Source: Paraeggerthella hongkongensis
GTDB lineage: Bacteria > Actinomycetota > Coriobacteriia > Coriobacteriales > Eggerthellaceae
Assembly: GCF_003340345.1 (NCBI RefSeq)
Contig: NZ_PPTQ01000013.1
Location: 1-64,000 of the forward strand
DNA: 64,000 nt
Direction of reading: 5' to 3'
Both the position numbers and the translations under genes were made by a program. Positions 17,299 to 25,778 of this stretch are shown in pieces (positions within the stretch are counted from its first letter, which is position 1; each line of letters starts with the position of its first letter). Below the pieces are notes generated by a model. It was given only the letters and a program-made list of their open reading frames with translations. It was not told the origin of the DNA and ran no database searches.

Positions 17299-18630
17299 TC
17301 AGCAGCCGACGCGGTCGAACACGCTGACCACTTCCACGTGGTGCGTCTGCGGAAACAGGTCGACGGGCTGCACCCGGCACAGACGGTAGCCATTAGCCTC
17401 GAAGCGCTGCGCGTCGCGCGCCCACGTGGCGGGATTGCAGCTCACGTACGCGACCTTCGCAGGCGCGGCGGCGGCGATGCTCTCGACCACGCCGTCGGCG
17501 AGCCCCGCGCGCGGCGGGTCCACCACCAAGGCGTCAAGCTCGCCCAGCTCGGGCAGCTCGCGGGCTGCGTCGCCCCCCACCACTTCGATGTCCACGCCGT
17601 TCATGTCGCCGTTGCGGCGCAGGTCGCGCACGGACGATCCGGCCGACTCCACCGCGATCACTTCGGCTCCCGCAAGCGCCAGCGGAACGGAGAACGTGCC
17701 GCCTCCGGCGTACAGGTCGGCTACCAAGGCGCCGTCGAGGGACGCCTGCCCGCCCAAACCGTCAATCACCTCGGCGATCAGCTTCTCGGCCTGCGCGGTG
17801 TTCACCTGGAAAAACGAAGGGGCGCTCGTCAAGAAGCGCGCACCGGCCAGCTCCTCTTCCCAGCAGCCCTTCCCGTCCAAGGTCTCGACGCCCTTGATCT
17901 TGCGGGCCTTGCCGGGATCGGCCATCACGCGAACGATGCTCGTAGCCTTGAGCGCGCTTTTGAGCATCTTGGCCATGTGGGCGCGCGGAAACGCGCCGGG
18001 CTCGGTCCACAGCGCTATCTCCACGTCGCGCGTCCGCATGCTCGCGCGTACGCCCACGCGGAATATGCCCAAGTCCGACGACCCCTGCGCGAATCGCAGC
18101 GCGCCGCGCAGCGATTTGGGCGCCTTCTCGATGGCCTTGGCAGCCAGAGGACAGGTTTCGGGCGTGGCTATGTCGTGCGTTCCCTCGCGGTGAAAGCCCA
18201 GCAGAAACGTGCCGCGATCGTCGAACCGCGCGCCCAGCTCCAGCTTGTTGCGATAGCCCCACTGGCGCTTGCTGGGCAGACAGGGCCGTACCAGCTCCTC
18301 CGCGCGCTCGCGATCGACGTGCGCCGTGCGCACGAGCGCCGCCGCCACGTTGTCCCGTTTGGCCTTCAACTGCGCCTCGTAAGACAGATGGGCCCAGGCG
18401 CACCCCCCGCACGAAGCAGCGTGCGCGCAGACGGGCATCTGGCGCGCAGGCGACGCTTCCTCGATCGTCAGGATGCGCGCGCGGGCGAACGCCGGCTTCT
18501 CTTCCGTGATCTCGATGGTGACCACATCCCCCGGCGCACCGCCTTCGACGAATACCGTTTTCCCGTCGTCAAGACGGCCGACGGCCTCGGAGCCGTAGCC
18601 CATGCGATCGATAGCGATGGTTTGCTTCAT
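17299..18630 (-). CDS. 23S rRNA/tRNA uracil-5-methyltransferase (RlmD/RumA family)
   Basis: 443 residues. The N-terminal TRAM domain (VGRLDDGKTVFVEGGAPGDVVTIEI) is followed by a [4Fe-4S] motif (CAHAASCGGCAWAHL). The SAM site is VADLYAGGGTFSVPLA, and the catalytic region has DALVVDPPRAG and the nucleophile in YVSCNPATWARD. The family methylates C5 of uracil in 23S rRNA or tRNA; the exact position cannot be read from sequence. I prefer the ATG at 18630 over the in-frame ATG at 18675 because the TRAM domain begins right after it and AAGGAA precedes it. Confidence 0.92.
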   Translation of the reverse strand: MKQTIAIDRMGYGSEAVGRLDDGKTVFVEGGAPGDVVTIEITEEKPAFARARILTIEEASPARQMPVCAHAASCGGCAWAHLSYEAQLKAKRDNVAAALVRTAHVDRERAEELVRPCLPSKRQWGYRNKLELGARFDDRGTFLLGFHREGTHDIATPETCPLAAKAIEKAPKSLRGALRFAQGSSDLGIFRVGVRASMRTRDVEIALWTEPGAFPRAHMAKMLKSALKATSIVRVMADPGKARKIKGVETLDGKGCWEEELAGARFLTSAPSFFQVNTAQAEKLIAEVIDGLGGQASLDGALVADLYAGGGTFSVPLALAGAEVIAVESAGSSVRDLRRNGDMNGVDIEVVGGDAARELPELGELDALVVDPPRAGLADGVVESIAAAAPAKVAYVSCNPATWARDAQRFEANGYRLCRVQPVDLFPQTHHVEVVSVFDRVGC

Positions 18631-18679
18631 GTTCGTGAGAATTCCTTGCATTGTTTTTCCGATTTGCATCATCATAGCG

Positions 18680-18685
18680 TATAAT
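18680..18685 (+). promoter_or_regulatory. -10 element of the original tRNA-Arg promoter
   Basis: TATAAT stands 11 bases before the 5' end of the tRNA-Arg remnant. A matching -35 is not obvious. Because the tRNA 3' end has been displaced by the island, this promoter now reads through the tRNA remnant into the integrase gene, with no terminator in between. Confidence 0.65.
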
Positions 18686-18692
18686 CATCCCC

Positions 18693-18757
18693 CGTGCCCT
18701 TGTAGCTCAGGGGATAGAGCGTCTGCCTCCGGAGCAGAAAGCCGCAGGTTCGAATCC
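18693..18757 (+). repeat. attL-like direct repeat, 65 bp
   Basis: Identical to 25631-25695. It covers three bases before the tRNA through the first two bases of the 3' T-stem (GGTTCGAATCC). After 18757 the sequence leaves the tRNA (ATTTTGCC instead of TGTCAAGG). Confidence 0.9.
18696..18757 (+). pseudogene. tRNA-Arg(CCG) remnant without 3' end
   Basis: The acceptor 5' strand, D-arm, anticodon arm with CCG and T-loop are intact. The following bases ATTTTGCCTG cannot pair with the T-stem GCAGG or the acceptor GCCCTTG, so no mature tRNA can form. It still sits behind the original -10 box. Confidence 0.88.
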
Positions 18758-18758
18758 A

Positions 18759-18773
18759 TTTTGCCTGTTCAGA
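18759..18773 (+). repeat. Left inverted arm of the island
   Basis: TTTTGCCTGTTCAGA matches the reverse complement of 25616-25630 (TTTGTCCTGTTCAGA) at 13 of 15 bases. In a circular island the two would flank the 65-bp tRNA core, as integrase-binding arm sites do. Confidence 0.7.
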
Positions 18774-18861
18774 GTGCAATTCTTAGTGTTTCTCATCCTA
18801 CTTGGCCTCCTGTCTAATTACTTAAACATCCTGCCGTTATCGCCTGAAAACGGGAGGAAAA

Positions 18862-19773
18862 ATGGTCAGGAAAATCAGCCCTAAAACACTCAATTCAGTG
18901 AACGTCGCGCCGTGCGATATCGAAGGAAAGACAGCGAACGAAATCACCTGTCAACAGGCGTTCGATCAGTTCCTGTTCTCAAAAAGACAGCAAGGATGCC
19001 GAGCCAAAACGATACAGACCTACGTTTGCCACGTGCAGGAGTTCGTAAGCTGGTGCATGGGCGGCAATCCCGCAAGCTCAAAACAAAGAACGGCTTCTCC
19101 CCTCTTTTTCGCCATCGGAAGCATCAGGAAGCTCCATGTCGAAACATGGGAGGGCATACTCCGAAACGAACTCGGCAACATGGACACGTCGGTTCAGACG
19201 AAGGTGAAGTCCATTCGAACGTTTTTGTATTGGTGCATGGACGAAGAGCGGGGCTGGGTGAAGCCCTTCAAGATCAGCCTCCCCAAAGCGGATATGACTC
19301 TGAAAACGCCCTACAGCCAAGCCGAATTGGACGTGTTGCTCATGCAGCCCAAGACCGACGATTTGACCGAATGGAGAACGTGGGCGGCTATCAGCTTCAT
19401 CGTTCGAACCGGCGTGAGACTCTCAACCGCCGTTAACGTGAAATGGTGCGATATCGATCTGGAAAAGCATGTTTGCATCCTCCGGCACACCAAGACCAAC
19501 GAGCAATACTACGTGCCCGTCCCTACCGATGCCATGCTCGACCTCATGACGTGGCAGAGCATAAGCCCCGCGACAGAGGAAGGGTACGTGTTCTTCAGCA
19601 CTTACACAGAGAAGAAGCTCAATCCGAACGGACTCTATCACGCCATTCACAACTACAACCTGGCGCGCGGAGTAAGCAAAACGTCGGTGCATCTTCTTCG
19701 GCATACGTATGTCAAGCACACGACAAAAATGTATTTCTGTTTTTGCGTATTGTACTTATTTATACAATTTTAG
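18862..19773 (+). pseudogene. Tyrosine recombinase/integrase, C-terminus lost
   Basis: 303 residues. The SAM-like N-terminal domain (about 25-120) and most of the catalytic domain are present: the first catalytic Arg in TGVRLSTAVNVKWCDID, the Lys region in LRHTKTNEQYYVPVP, and HLLRHTYVKH. Then the frame turns into an AT-rich tail, KMYFCFCVLYLFIQF, and stops. The expected LGH/W helix and the nucleophilic Tyr are missing, so it should not cut DNA. The break at about 19722 coincides with the drop in GC that marks the cargo. The start has GGGAGG upstream. It lies 104 bases from the left repeat. Confidence 0.85.
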
Positions 19774-19776
19774 TTG

Positions 19777-19804
19777 GAAAATGCCAGTCATAGTCTGGCA
19801 TTTT
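19777..19804. terminator. Bidirectional terminator between integrase and cargo gene
   Basis: GAAAATGCCAG and CTGGCATTTTC form an 11-bp stem with A- and T-runs at both ends, so it can stop transcripts from either side. Confidence 0.75.
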
Positions 19805-19881
19805 CAATAGCTATGCTATCAACATTCTTTTCCTTCGATTCAGCAGACAGCGTCCGCTAAATCAATCAAGAGACGAAGGTT

Positions 19882-22800
19882 TTACTGCTCAATCTTCTTC
19901 TGTACGAAATGCTCAATAACATTGTTAAATATAATGTCATCAAATTTTTTGCCAGAGAATACACCATTACAAATTTCCATTAACCAATCGACATCTTCGG
20001 ATGGAAGCTTGCTCTTCAATAAACGAAGCATTCCCGCGATGTTGGTCTGAATACCCTGTGTTTCAGCTGCAAGATAGAAGGCATCTTCCGGCTCCGTCAA
20101 CAACTCCACAGATTTAGAATATGTCCATAGTTCTTCTGCAACATCTCCTATGGGAAGTTGATCGACATCGATGGAGTTTTTTTCAGGCAAATCATATTTT
20201 TCAATAAAGCAGTCGAGCATTTGCGCTGTCACGTCCACAGGAAATGGAGGCATCAGTTCATCAAGCAATGAATGATTCCCTGATTCGATTGCCTTCTTGA
20301 TGTCAACGAACATCCGTCGAGGGAACTGTAAAGCAATAGGGTTTATTTCTTCGGACTCGTTTGCAGATAAAATGACTAGGTAATCAAAGGGAGCATCCGA
20401 AAATGCGATACAGCCCAGAAGACATTCGGTTAAATTGTCTTCCGATGTCATATCAAAATCACCAACTATGATGGGATAATAGCTCAACATGTCAGTGGTG
20501 TAAATTTGATCAGGAAAATGAATCGAATACTTGGATTCTAATTTCGACAATCCGTCTTCTGCTATCTTTCTCTCATCCCGACAATGCCCGTCATACCAAT
20601 TCCTAATTTGATATTTATTAAAATACTTATTTGGCGAATGTGCCTGGTAGTAGCTACAGCACATTATTAGTCGCTCTATGCTTTGTGTCTCCATAACACA
20701 AAGAGCTAACTGTCTTTCCTGGAAGCCAAAATCAATTGCGATTTCTGCAAAGTAATTCTGCATTGTCACAAGAGTACTTTGGGCTGTCGTAAGGTTAACC
20801 ATAGCCAATCTTTGTTTTTGCTCATCCTTAACGAGGACCCCTACAAACTGATTCGTAAAGTTACGTATGCTTTGAAAGTACTTACTCTTTATTTTTCCTA
20901 ACCTCTCGGGCACTGTAGCTTTTTCTTCAAAAGGACGATCTTCCTTAGGATATCGCTTTTCACCAGTAGTAATTAGGGCAAATTCTTCACGAAGTTGATC
21001 CACCTCACCGGCCAAACTCCCTAATGGTTTTTCACCAAGAAGTTTATAAACACAGGCACAGCACTTATCTGCAAGCAAACATATATGTTCTCTCACATCA
21101 AACCAGTAATTTAACCATTCTGTCACGGTATCAAATTCGTAATTGCTCATAATGGTCTTGTTCCATAGCGACGTAAGATTCTGATGGAACATGATTACAA
21201 TGTTTCTAATGGGCATTTCTTTATGCGCATCTTCAGGTACGGTATAAGCAGATAATAAACTTAAAGTTGGTTTTAATGCATCCGCACAGTACAAATCAAA
21301 TATAGGTAATGTCCTGCAGACATATTTCAACCTCGAAACACTTTGCTCATTTCCGGTTTTGATATTGCGCAATTGAAGTATATACTCAACATGAATTGCA
21401 TTCTTTCCGGAATCAATAAATATTTTGTGTGATTTTGTTTGCTGTTTGAGGTATGTAAGGATATGCTTAAGATTTCTTCCGACAAACTCCATATATACAT
21501 CTTTGTTACCACAGTAGGAGATATACATTAGAGTTGAAATGCACTCCAAAGTTAATTTTTCCGGCTCGATCCAAATATCGTCCAAAGAGATGCTTGCAGA
21601 CAAATTAAATTCAGAATTTATGTTGTATATCCATTCGGAAATGGAGGCATAAGATGCAATGTCTTTTATCTCGGCAAAACTAAGAGGAAGTAATTTTCTA
21701 TATAAACAATTGCAAAAAGCATGGACAAGAGTTTTCTGCAAATTACAGGCGGGAATACGATCGCGTAATTCGCAAAGATATTCTACATTCTTATTATCTG
21801 GGAGTACTTCTTGCATCTTGTCAAGAGTGTCTATCGACACGCCAAACTCTGTGAATGCTGCAAAAGGACACATTTCGGTCGATATGACGAATAGTCCACC
21901 ATGGGCATTTGCATCGTCGAACGCAGACTGATTTGAAAGATAATACTGCATCACGCTCCCTGAAAAAAGCCCCTGTATTGCAAGAATATAGTTCGATAAA
22001 TCATCCTTATCCCACAATACCTCTACAATATTTCTGAAGAATTCATCGTTGTTGAGATTAAACTCTGGTAGATGAGAAAACATTACAGGAAGATCTGCTT
22101 TTCCTGTAATTTTAATAACGGAAATAGCTGTGTTGTCAACAGAAAGAAATTCGTGCAATCTATCAACAACATGTTTAGATCTGATGGGATGAAGCCCTTC
22201 AATATACCCTCTTTCAGCATTCACATGTACAAGGAACTCGGATTCCATACTTTTTAAGAGCTCCCCAAAATCCGAGCCAGAGTCTTCTGATTGACTCGCA
22301 TAAAGGTCGGCAACAGAAAGCCTGACTCCGCAAAGATCTGCAAAACATACTTTGCGTAGGATTTCACATTTTGCTTTGCCAGAAGATGATTGTCCTATTT
22401 CGGATATTTGTGAGGCTATTCTTTCTGATAGCATCTCGCCATGAGTAAGCAAGTAGACATACTCTATAAGTAGTCGTCTTTCTGCAATCTTATTCCATGC
22501 TCTTTGCCAGCTTGTCATGCTTGGGTGAAGCTGCTTAGCCTCTCTGAATAGATTGAATATCTCTATTGCTTCCTTTTCTTCTAAAGCCGGCTTAATTACT
22601 TTCAAAGACTGAATATTGCTCAAGTCGCCACTATAATTGTACCAATCAATCTCTCGCGATGTGATGAGCAACTTATAATGACAATGCAATTCGGATTGTA
22701 AGAGCTGAACAAGATAATTCCATTTGCTGAGATGGTTATCCAGATTGTCAATTAAGATAAGAATCTTTTCACCAAGCTGAATTCTTGCTTTGAAATATTG

Positions 22801-23829
22801 GACGATATTTCCAATCTCTTTGATTTCATCGCACCACAATAATTGATATGGTACATATTCATCTTGGAGGATATAAGCTGTCTGCAAAGCCAGTGTGGTT
22901 TTTCCTTGCCCACTAGAAGCTTTAATTACAGTAACCGTGTTTTCGCAAATGGAATTAATAACATCTTTCTCTAAGCTCGGTCGTTTGATTGGAAGCCCAC
23001 TTGCTATATCTACTGGTGTTGCTTTTTTCCCCTCGTAAAAACTACGACCTTCATCAAGGCTAGGCTTAGAGTAGTCCAGTTTACGAATCCAACTATGAGC
23101 TGGATTCTGAGGACCCTTACTGATATCTATTTTGACAGATTGGATTTGGGAATCTAATTCCGCTTTGGTCACATAGGCCCGCTGCTCCATTTTTTCAAAG
23201 CAAAGGATTTTTATGCCGTTTGCAAATAAAGAAACATTGTCCGTGTTAATCTCATAAGTTCCAATTAAGGCTTTTTCAATTTCAGCAGCAAGTATAGATT
23301 TTTCTATCTTCTCAAATGACAAATGTGAAATAAATTTATCGAAATCATATGCAGACCAATTCCAAGAAGGATTGTTTTGCTTGATATTTAAAATCGCATC
23401 AGTCCAATAGATGCGTGATTTTTCATCCAAATCAGATGCAAATATCTTACTTAGATTGCCTTTTGCAACAGGGAAATCATAAACCAGCTTAAAAAATCTA
23501 TTTTGATCCAGCAAATATGCTTCAAGAAAGTTTTTAAGCACATCATGCAAAAAGCTGGCATCCTGTTTGTTGACAGAATATTTCAGCTGTATATGAGTGA
23601 CATCACTGCTGTCATTTTTCTGCTTAATACAATCAATATCTTCAATTCCCTCAAGCTGAAAAGAAATGCCCGGACTTGATGACGAAAGAATTAAATAGCA
23701 CGAATACAAGAATTGATACGAGTACCCTTTGAGTGCGATTTGTCCGCCATCTCTAGAAATACTTAATTCCTGGATATTTGCTTTTGGCGCTGCAACTTTT
23801 TTGCTTTTCTTCTTTGTGCCTTTTCCCAT
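19882..23829 (-). CDS. Nuclease-STAND NTPase fusion, candidate anti-phage protein
   Basis: 1315 residues. Residues 28-90 match the PD-(D/E)xK fold of DUF4297/Cap4-type nucleases: GGQIALKGYSYQFLYS, then E60 and D64/D66 in LEGIEDID, then Q81 and K83 in HIQLKYS. Residues 300-420 are a STAND-type NTPase with Walker A ASSGQGKT (304-311), Walker B ILILID (356-361) and the TSRE sensor (390-393). The remaining 900 residues are mostly helical with no motif I recognise; in Avs-like proteins this part senses phage proteins. The ATG at 23829 has GAAAGG eight bases upstream; a GTG at 23838 lies in the ribosome site. The gene is AT-rich unlike its flanks. It stands alone with no partner gene, and an IS copy lies 29 bp in front. 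The defence role is inferred from architecture and context. Confidence 0.8.
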   Translation of the reverse strand: MGKGTKKKSKKVAAPKANIQELSISRDGGQIALKGYSYQFLYSCYLILSSSSPGISFQLEGIEDIDCIKQKNDSSDVTHIQLKYSVNKQDASFLHDVLKNFLEAYLLDQNRFFKLVYDFPVAKGNLSKIFASDLDEKSRIYWTDAILNIKQNNPSWNWSAYDFDKFISHLSFEKIEKSILAAEIEKALIGTYEINTDNVSLFANGIKILCFEKMEQRAYVTKAELDSQIQSVKIDISKGPQNPAHSWIRKLDYSKPSLDEGRSFYEGKKATPVDIASGLPIKRPSLEKDVINSICENTVTVIKASSGQGKTTLALQTAYILQDEYVPYQLLWCDEIKEIGNIVQYFKARIQLGEKILILIDNLDNHLSKWNYLVQLLQSELHCHYKLLITSREIDWYNYSGDLSNIQSLKVIKPALEEKEAIEIFNLFREAKQLHPSMTSWQRAWNKIAERRLLIEYVYLLTHGEMLSERIASQISEIGQSSSGKAKCEILRKVCFADLCGVRLSVADLYASQSEDSGSDFGELLKSMESEFLVHVNAERGYIEGLHPIRSKHVVDRLHEFLSVDNTAISVIKITGKADLPVMFSHLPEFNLNNDEFFRNIVEVLWDKDDLSNYILAIQGLFSGSVMQYYLSNQSAFDDANAHGGLFVISTEMCPFAAFTEFGVSIDTLDKMQEVLPDNKNVEYLCELRDRIPACNLQKTLVHAFCNCLYRKLLPLSFAEIKDIASYASISEWIYNINSEFNLSASISLDDIWIEPEKLTLECISTLMYISYCGNKDVYMEFVGRNLKHILTYLKQQTKSHKIFIDSGKNAIHVEYILQLRNIKTGNEQSVSRLKYVCRTLPIFDLYCADALKPTLSLLSAYTVPEDAHKEMPIRNIVIMFHQNLTSLWNKTIMSNYEFDTVTEWLNYWFDVREHICLLADKCCACVYKLLGEKPLGSLAGEVDQLREEFALITTGEKRYPKEDRPFEEKATVPERLGKIKSKYFQSIRNFTNQFVGVLVKDEQKQRLAMVNLTTAQSTLVTMQNYFAEIAIDFGFQERQLALCVMETQSIERLIMCCSYYQAHSPNKYFNKYQIRNWYDGHCRDERKIAEDGLSKLESKYSIHFPDQIYTTDMLSYYPIIVGDFDMTSEDNLTECLLGCIAFSDAPFDYLVILSANESEEINPIALQFPRRMFVDIKKAIESGNHSLLDELMPPFPVDVTAQMLDCFIEKYDLPEKNSIDVDQLPIGDVAEELWTYSKSVELLTEPEDAFYLAAETQGIQTNIAGMLRLLKSKLPSEDVDWLMEICNGVFSGKKFDDIIFNNVIEHFVQKKIEQ

Positions 23830-23852
23830 ATTTCGCACCTTTCATTCTCTTA

Positions 23853-23882
23853 TTGGTAGCGTCCCGAAAGTTGGTGCATCAA
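23853..23882 (-). promoter_or_regulatory. Possible hybrid promoter at the IS end
   Basis: On the minus strand TTGATG (complement of 23877-23882, inside the IS terminal repeat) and TACCAA (complement of 23853-23858, outside the IS) are 18 bases apart. They could form a weak outward promoter for the nuclease-STAND gene that starts at 23829. IS256-family ends are known to supply -35 boxes. The -10 is poor. Confidence 0.3.
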
Positions 23883-25284
23883 TCCGTTTTGGAGGGCGGA
23901 CGAAGCCTGCCCGAGAAAAACGGCCATCGTCCAGAATCGTTAATCACCACAAAAAACGGATTCAGGGAAAGGCGATGACCGTCGTGGACACTGTACTATG
24001 CAACGACCCGGAAGTGAAGAGGCTCGCGCTCGAGGCGCTCGAGGAGTGCACCGACCTGCAGGCGTTCGGGCGCAGATGCCTGGAGATCCTCTTGAACTCG
24101 CTCGTGTCAGCGAAGGCCAACGAGGCGTGCGGGGCGCCCTACGGCGAGCGCAGCCCCGAGCGCACCAACAGCCGCAACGGCTACAGGGAGCGCGGCCTTC
24201 TCACGTCCGCAGGGGACATAAGGGTCGGGATCCCGAAGCTGAAGACGGGGACGTTCTTCCCCCGAGGACCTCATAGAGCGCTACTGCCGGGCGGACCGTG
24301 CGCTCGCGGCCGCGGTGGCCGAGATGTACGTCATGGGCATCTCCGCGCGCAAGATGGAGGAGGTGGCGGGCGTTCCGCCGTCAGCGCTTCGACGGCGTGA
24401 GGTTCGCCCACCCGTGGCTCGACGCCACCTACGTCAAGTGCCGGGTCGACGGCCGCTCGGTCTCCCAAGCCGTCGTGACCGCCATCGGGCTCGACGACAC
24501 GGGCCACAAGCGCTTCCTGGGCGTGGACTGCGCCGACACCGAGTCCCACGCCGGCTGGAAGGCGTTCCTGTCCGACCTGCGCGCCCGCGGCGTGGCCGCC
24601 GGCGAGGACGGGGCGCAGCTCGTGGTGTCGGACGCCCACGAAGGGCTCGAGTCGGCGATAGCCGAGACGTTCCAATGGGCGGCCTGGCAGCGCTGCGTCA
24701 CGCACCTGATGCGCAACGTCGTCGGCCACGTCCACAGGAGGGAGGACCAGAGGATCGCGCGCGAGGCGATGAAGGCCGCCTTCGCCCAGAAGAACCCGCT
24801 CGTGGCGCGGGCGCACTGCCAGAGGGCGGCCGAGGAGGTCGCGAAGCCGTCGCCGTCGGCGGGCGGGGTCCTGCTGGAGGCGGAGGAGGCTCTCGCCTAC
24901 CCGGCCTTCCCCGTGTCGCACAGGACCAAGATCCGCACCGACAACGTGCAGGAGCGGGCCGACCGCGAGATCAAGCGGCGCACCAACGTCGTGCAGGGCT
25001 TCCCTTCGCGCGAGTCCCTCATCCGCTTGGCGAGCGCGGTGCTCATCGAGGCCGACGAGGAGCGGTCGGTGAGCTGCGTCATCTCGAAGCCGTTGCCTGC
25101 CCACGCATGGAGAAGAGCCGAGGGATCGACGCCGAGCGAGGAGTCCATGCTCGCTGCAAGGCAGGCCGCCGTCGAGATAATCTCGGCGGCGATTGACCCC
25201 GAGGGCGAGCAAGGGCAGCATTCATCGAGCAGGGGTGGCCGGCGATTCCAGCGATGGCCCTTGATGCACCACAAATCGGGACGC
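23859..25284 (+). mobile_element. IS256-family insertion sequence, decayed
   Basis: The left end 23859-23881 (GCGTCCCGAAAGTTGGTGCATCA) is repeated inverted at 25262-25284 with 19 of 23 bases matching. The enclosed transposase belongs to the mutator/IS256 family. No 8-9 bp target duplication is visible, so one flank has probably been rearranged. Its GC-rich base composition contrasts with the AT-rich gene beside it, which suggests it came later from a Coriobacteriia-type host. Confidence 0.8.
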
Positions 25285-25335
25285 GGCCTTTTGTTCAGCT
25301 GGTACGACATGGATGTTATCGACTCGAACCTATAG
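23975..25335 (+). pseudogene. IS256-family transposase, frameshifted with internal deletion
   Basis: Three reading frames carry successive parts of one mutator-type transposase. The N-terminus begins at 23975 (MTVVDTVLCN, with RNGYRERGLLTSAGDI). At a run of five C (24259-24263) it shifts to EDLIERYCRADRALAAAVAEMYVMGISARKMEEVAGV. Near 24380 it jumps to a third frame starting RFDGVRFAHPWLDATYVK; the stretch normally between these two parts, dozens of residues, is missing. The catalytic DDE region remains (LDATYVK, VSDAHEGLESAIAETF, TDNVQERADREIKRR). The last frame runs through the terminal repeat to 25335. It cannot give an active enzyme as it stands. Confidence 0.85.
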
Positions 25336-25475
25336 GCGAATTGCATTAAGTCTCCAAAGCTCTTAGAGCGGAACGAGTGTCGTTTTACCCTTGAGACAAG
25401 TACCGCCGCACGGTTGAGGACGCTAGGGGAAATCGGCGTGCAAAGTGCAAAGTGGATGCCGACTATTTTTCTGCC

Positions 25476-25503
25476 TTGAAGAGTGCTGACAAACTGCTAT
25501 CAT
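25476..25503 (+). promoter_or_regulatory. Possible element-borne promoter for tRNA-Arg
   Basis: TTGAAG and TATCAT are 16 bases apart and point toward the tRNA 130 bases downstream. The tRNA lost its own promoter to the other side of the island, so a promoter from island DNA is needed. The stretch 25336-25630 holds no gene. Confidence 0.4.
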
Positions 25504-25615
25504 GTAAAAGTTCGATTATGAGGTACTGACGGCATGTGGAATTAGGCAGGATGCCTGGATGCCGGACAGGTGGTCATCCCTCGAAAGAGCAGGATGATTT
25601 CACTGGTTTTGTACT

Positions 25616-25630
25616 TCTGAACAGGACAAA
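25616..25630 (+). repeat. Right inverted arm of the island
   Basis: TCTGAACAGGACAAA is the partner of 18759-18773 and touches the right 65-bp repeat directly. Confidence 0.7.
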
Positions 25631-25695
25631 CGTGCCCTTGTAGCTCAGGGGATAGAGCGTCTGCCTCCGGAGCAGAAAGCCGCAGGTTCGAATCC
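25631..25695 (+). repeat. attR-like direct repeat, 65 bp
   Basis: Identical copy of 18693-18757. Here the sequence continues into a correct tRNA 3' end. Confidence 0.9.
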
Positions 25696-25709
25696 TGTCA
25701 AGGGCACCA
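25634..25709 (+). tRNA. tRNA-Arg (anticodon CCG)
   Basis: 76 bases. Acceptor GCCCTTG pairs with CAAGGGC, the anticodon arm TCTGC-CTCCGGA-GCAGA shows CCG, the T-arm is GCAGG-TTCGAAT-CCTGT, and CCA is encoded. It is the only complete copy in the window, rebuilt at the right end of the island. Confidence 0.95.
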
Positions 25710-25724
25710 GTTGAATCATCGGGT

Positions 25725-25747
25725 CAGGCCACGTGCCTGGCCTTTTT
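25725..25747 (+). terminator. Terminator behind tRNA-Arg
   Basis: CAGGCCA and TGGCCT form a stem followed by TTTTCGTTTT. Confidence 0.7.
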
Positions 25748-25778
25748 CGTTTTCCGCAACCCGCCGCGCGGGCGCGCC

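Larger units (their letters stand above)
18693..25695. mobile_element. Genomic island in tRNA-Arg(CCG)
   Basis: The segment is bounded by identical 65-bp repeats (18693-18757 and 25631-25695) made of the tRNA-Arg 5' part. Directly inside lie 15-bp inverted arms (18759-18773 and 25616-25630, 13 of 15 matching). Next to the left junction is a tyrosine integrase gene. Cargo is one large AT-rich gene on the minus strand and a decayed IS256-family element. The base composition of the cargo is clearly lower in GC than the flanks. The intact tRNA is at the right end, so the element supplied its 5' part. The integrase lacks its C-terminus, so the island is probably no longer mobile on its own. Confidence 0.88.

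Noticed and set aside
18696-18770. Second functional tRNA-Arg
   Set aside because: The bases after the T-loop cannot pair with the T-stem or acceptor, so this copy is only a remnant.
24331-25221. Long open frame antisense to the transposase
   Set aside because: It is a GC-driven shadow; the opposite strand shows conserved IS256 transposase motifs.
25262-25335. Target-site duplication of the IS256-like element
   Set aside because: TATTGGTA on the left and GGCCTTTT on the right do not match; no duplication can be claimed.
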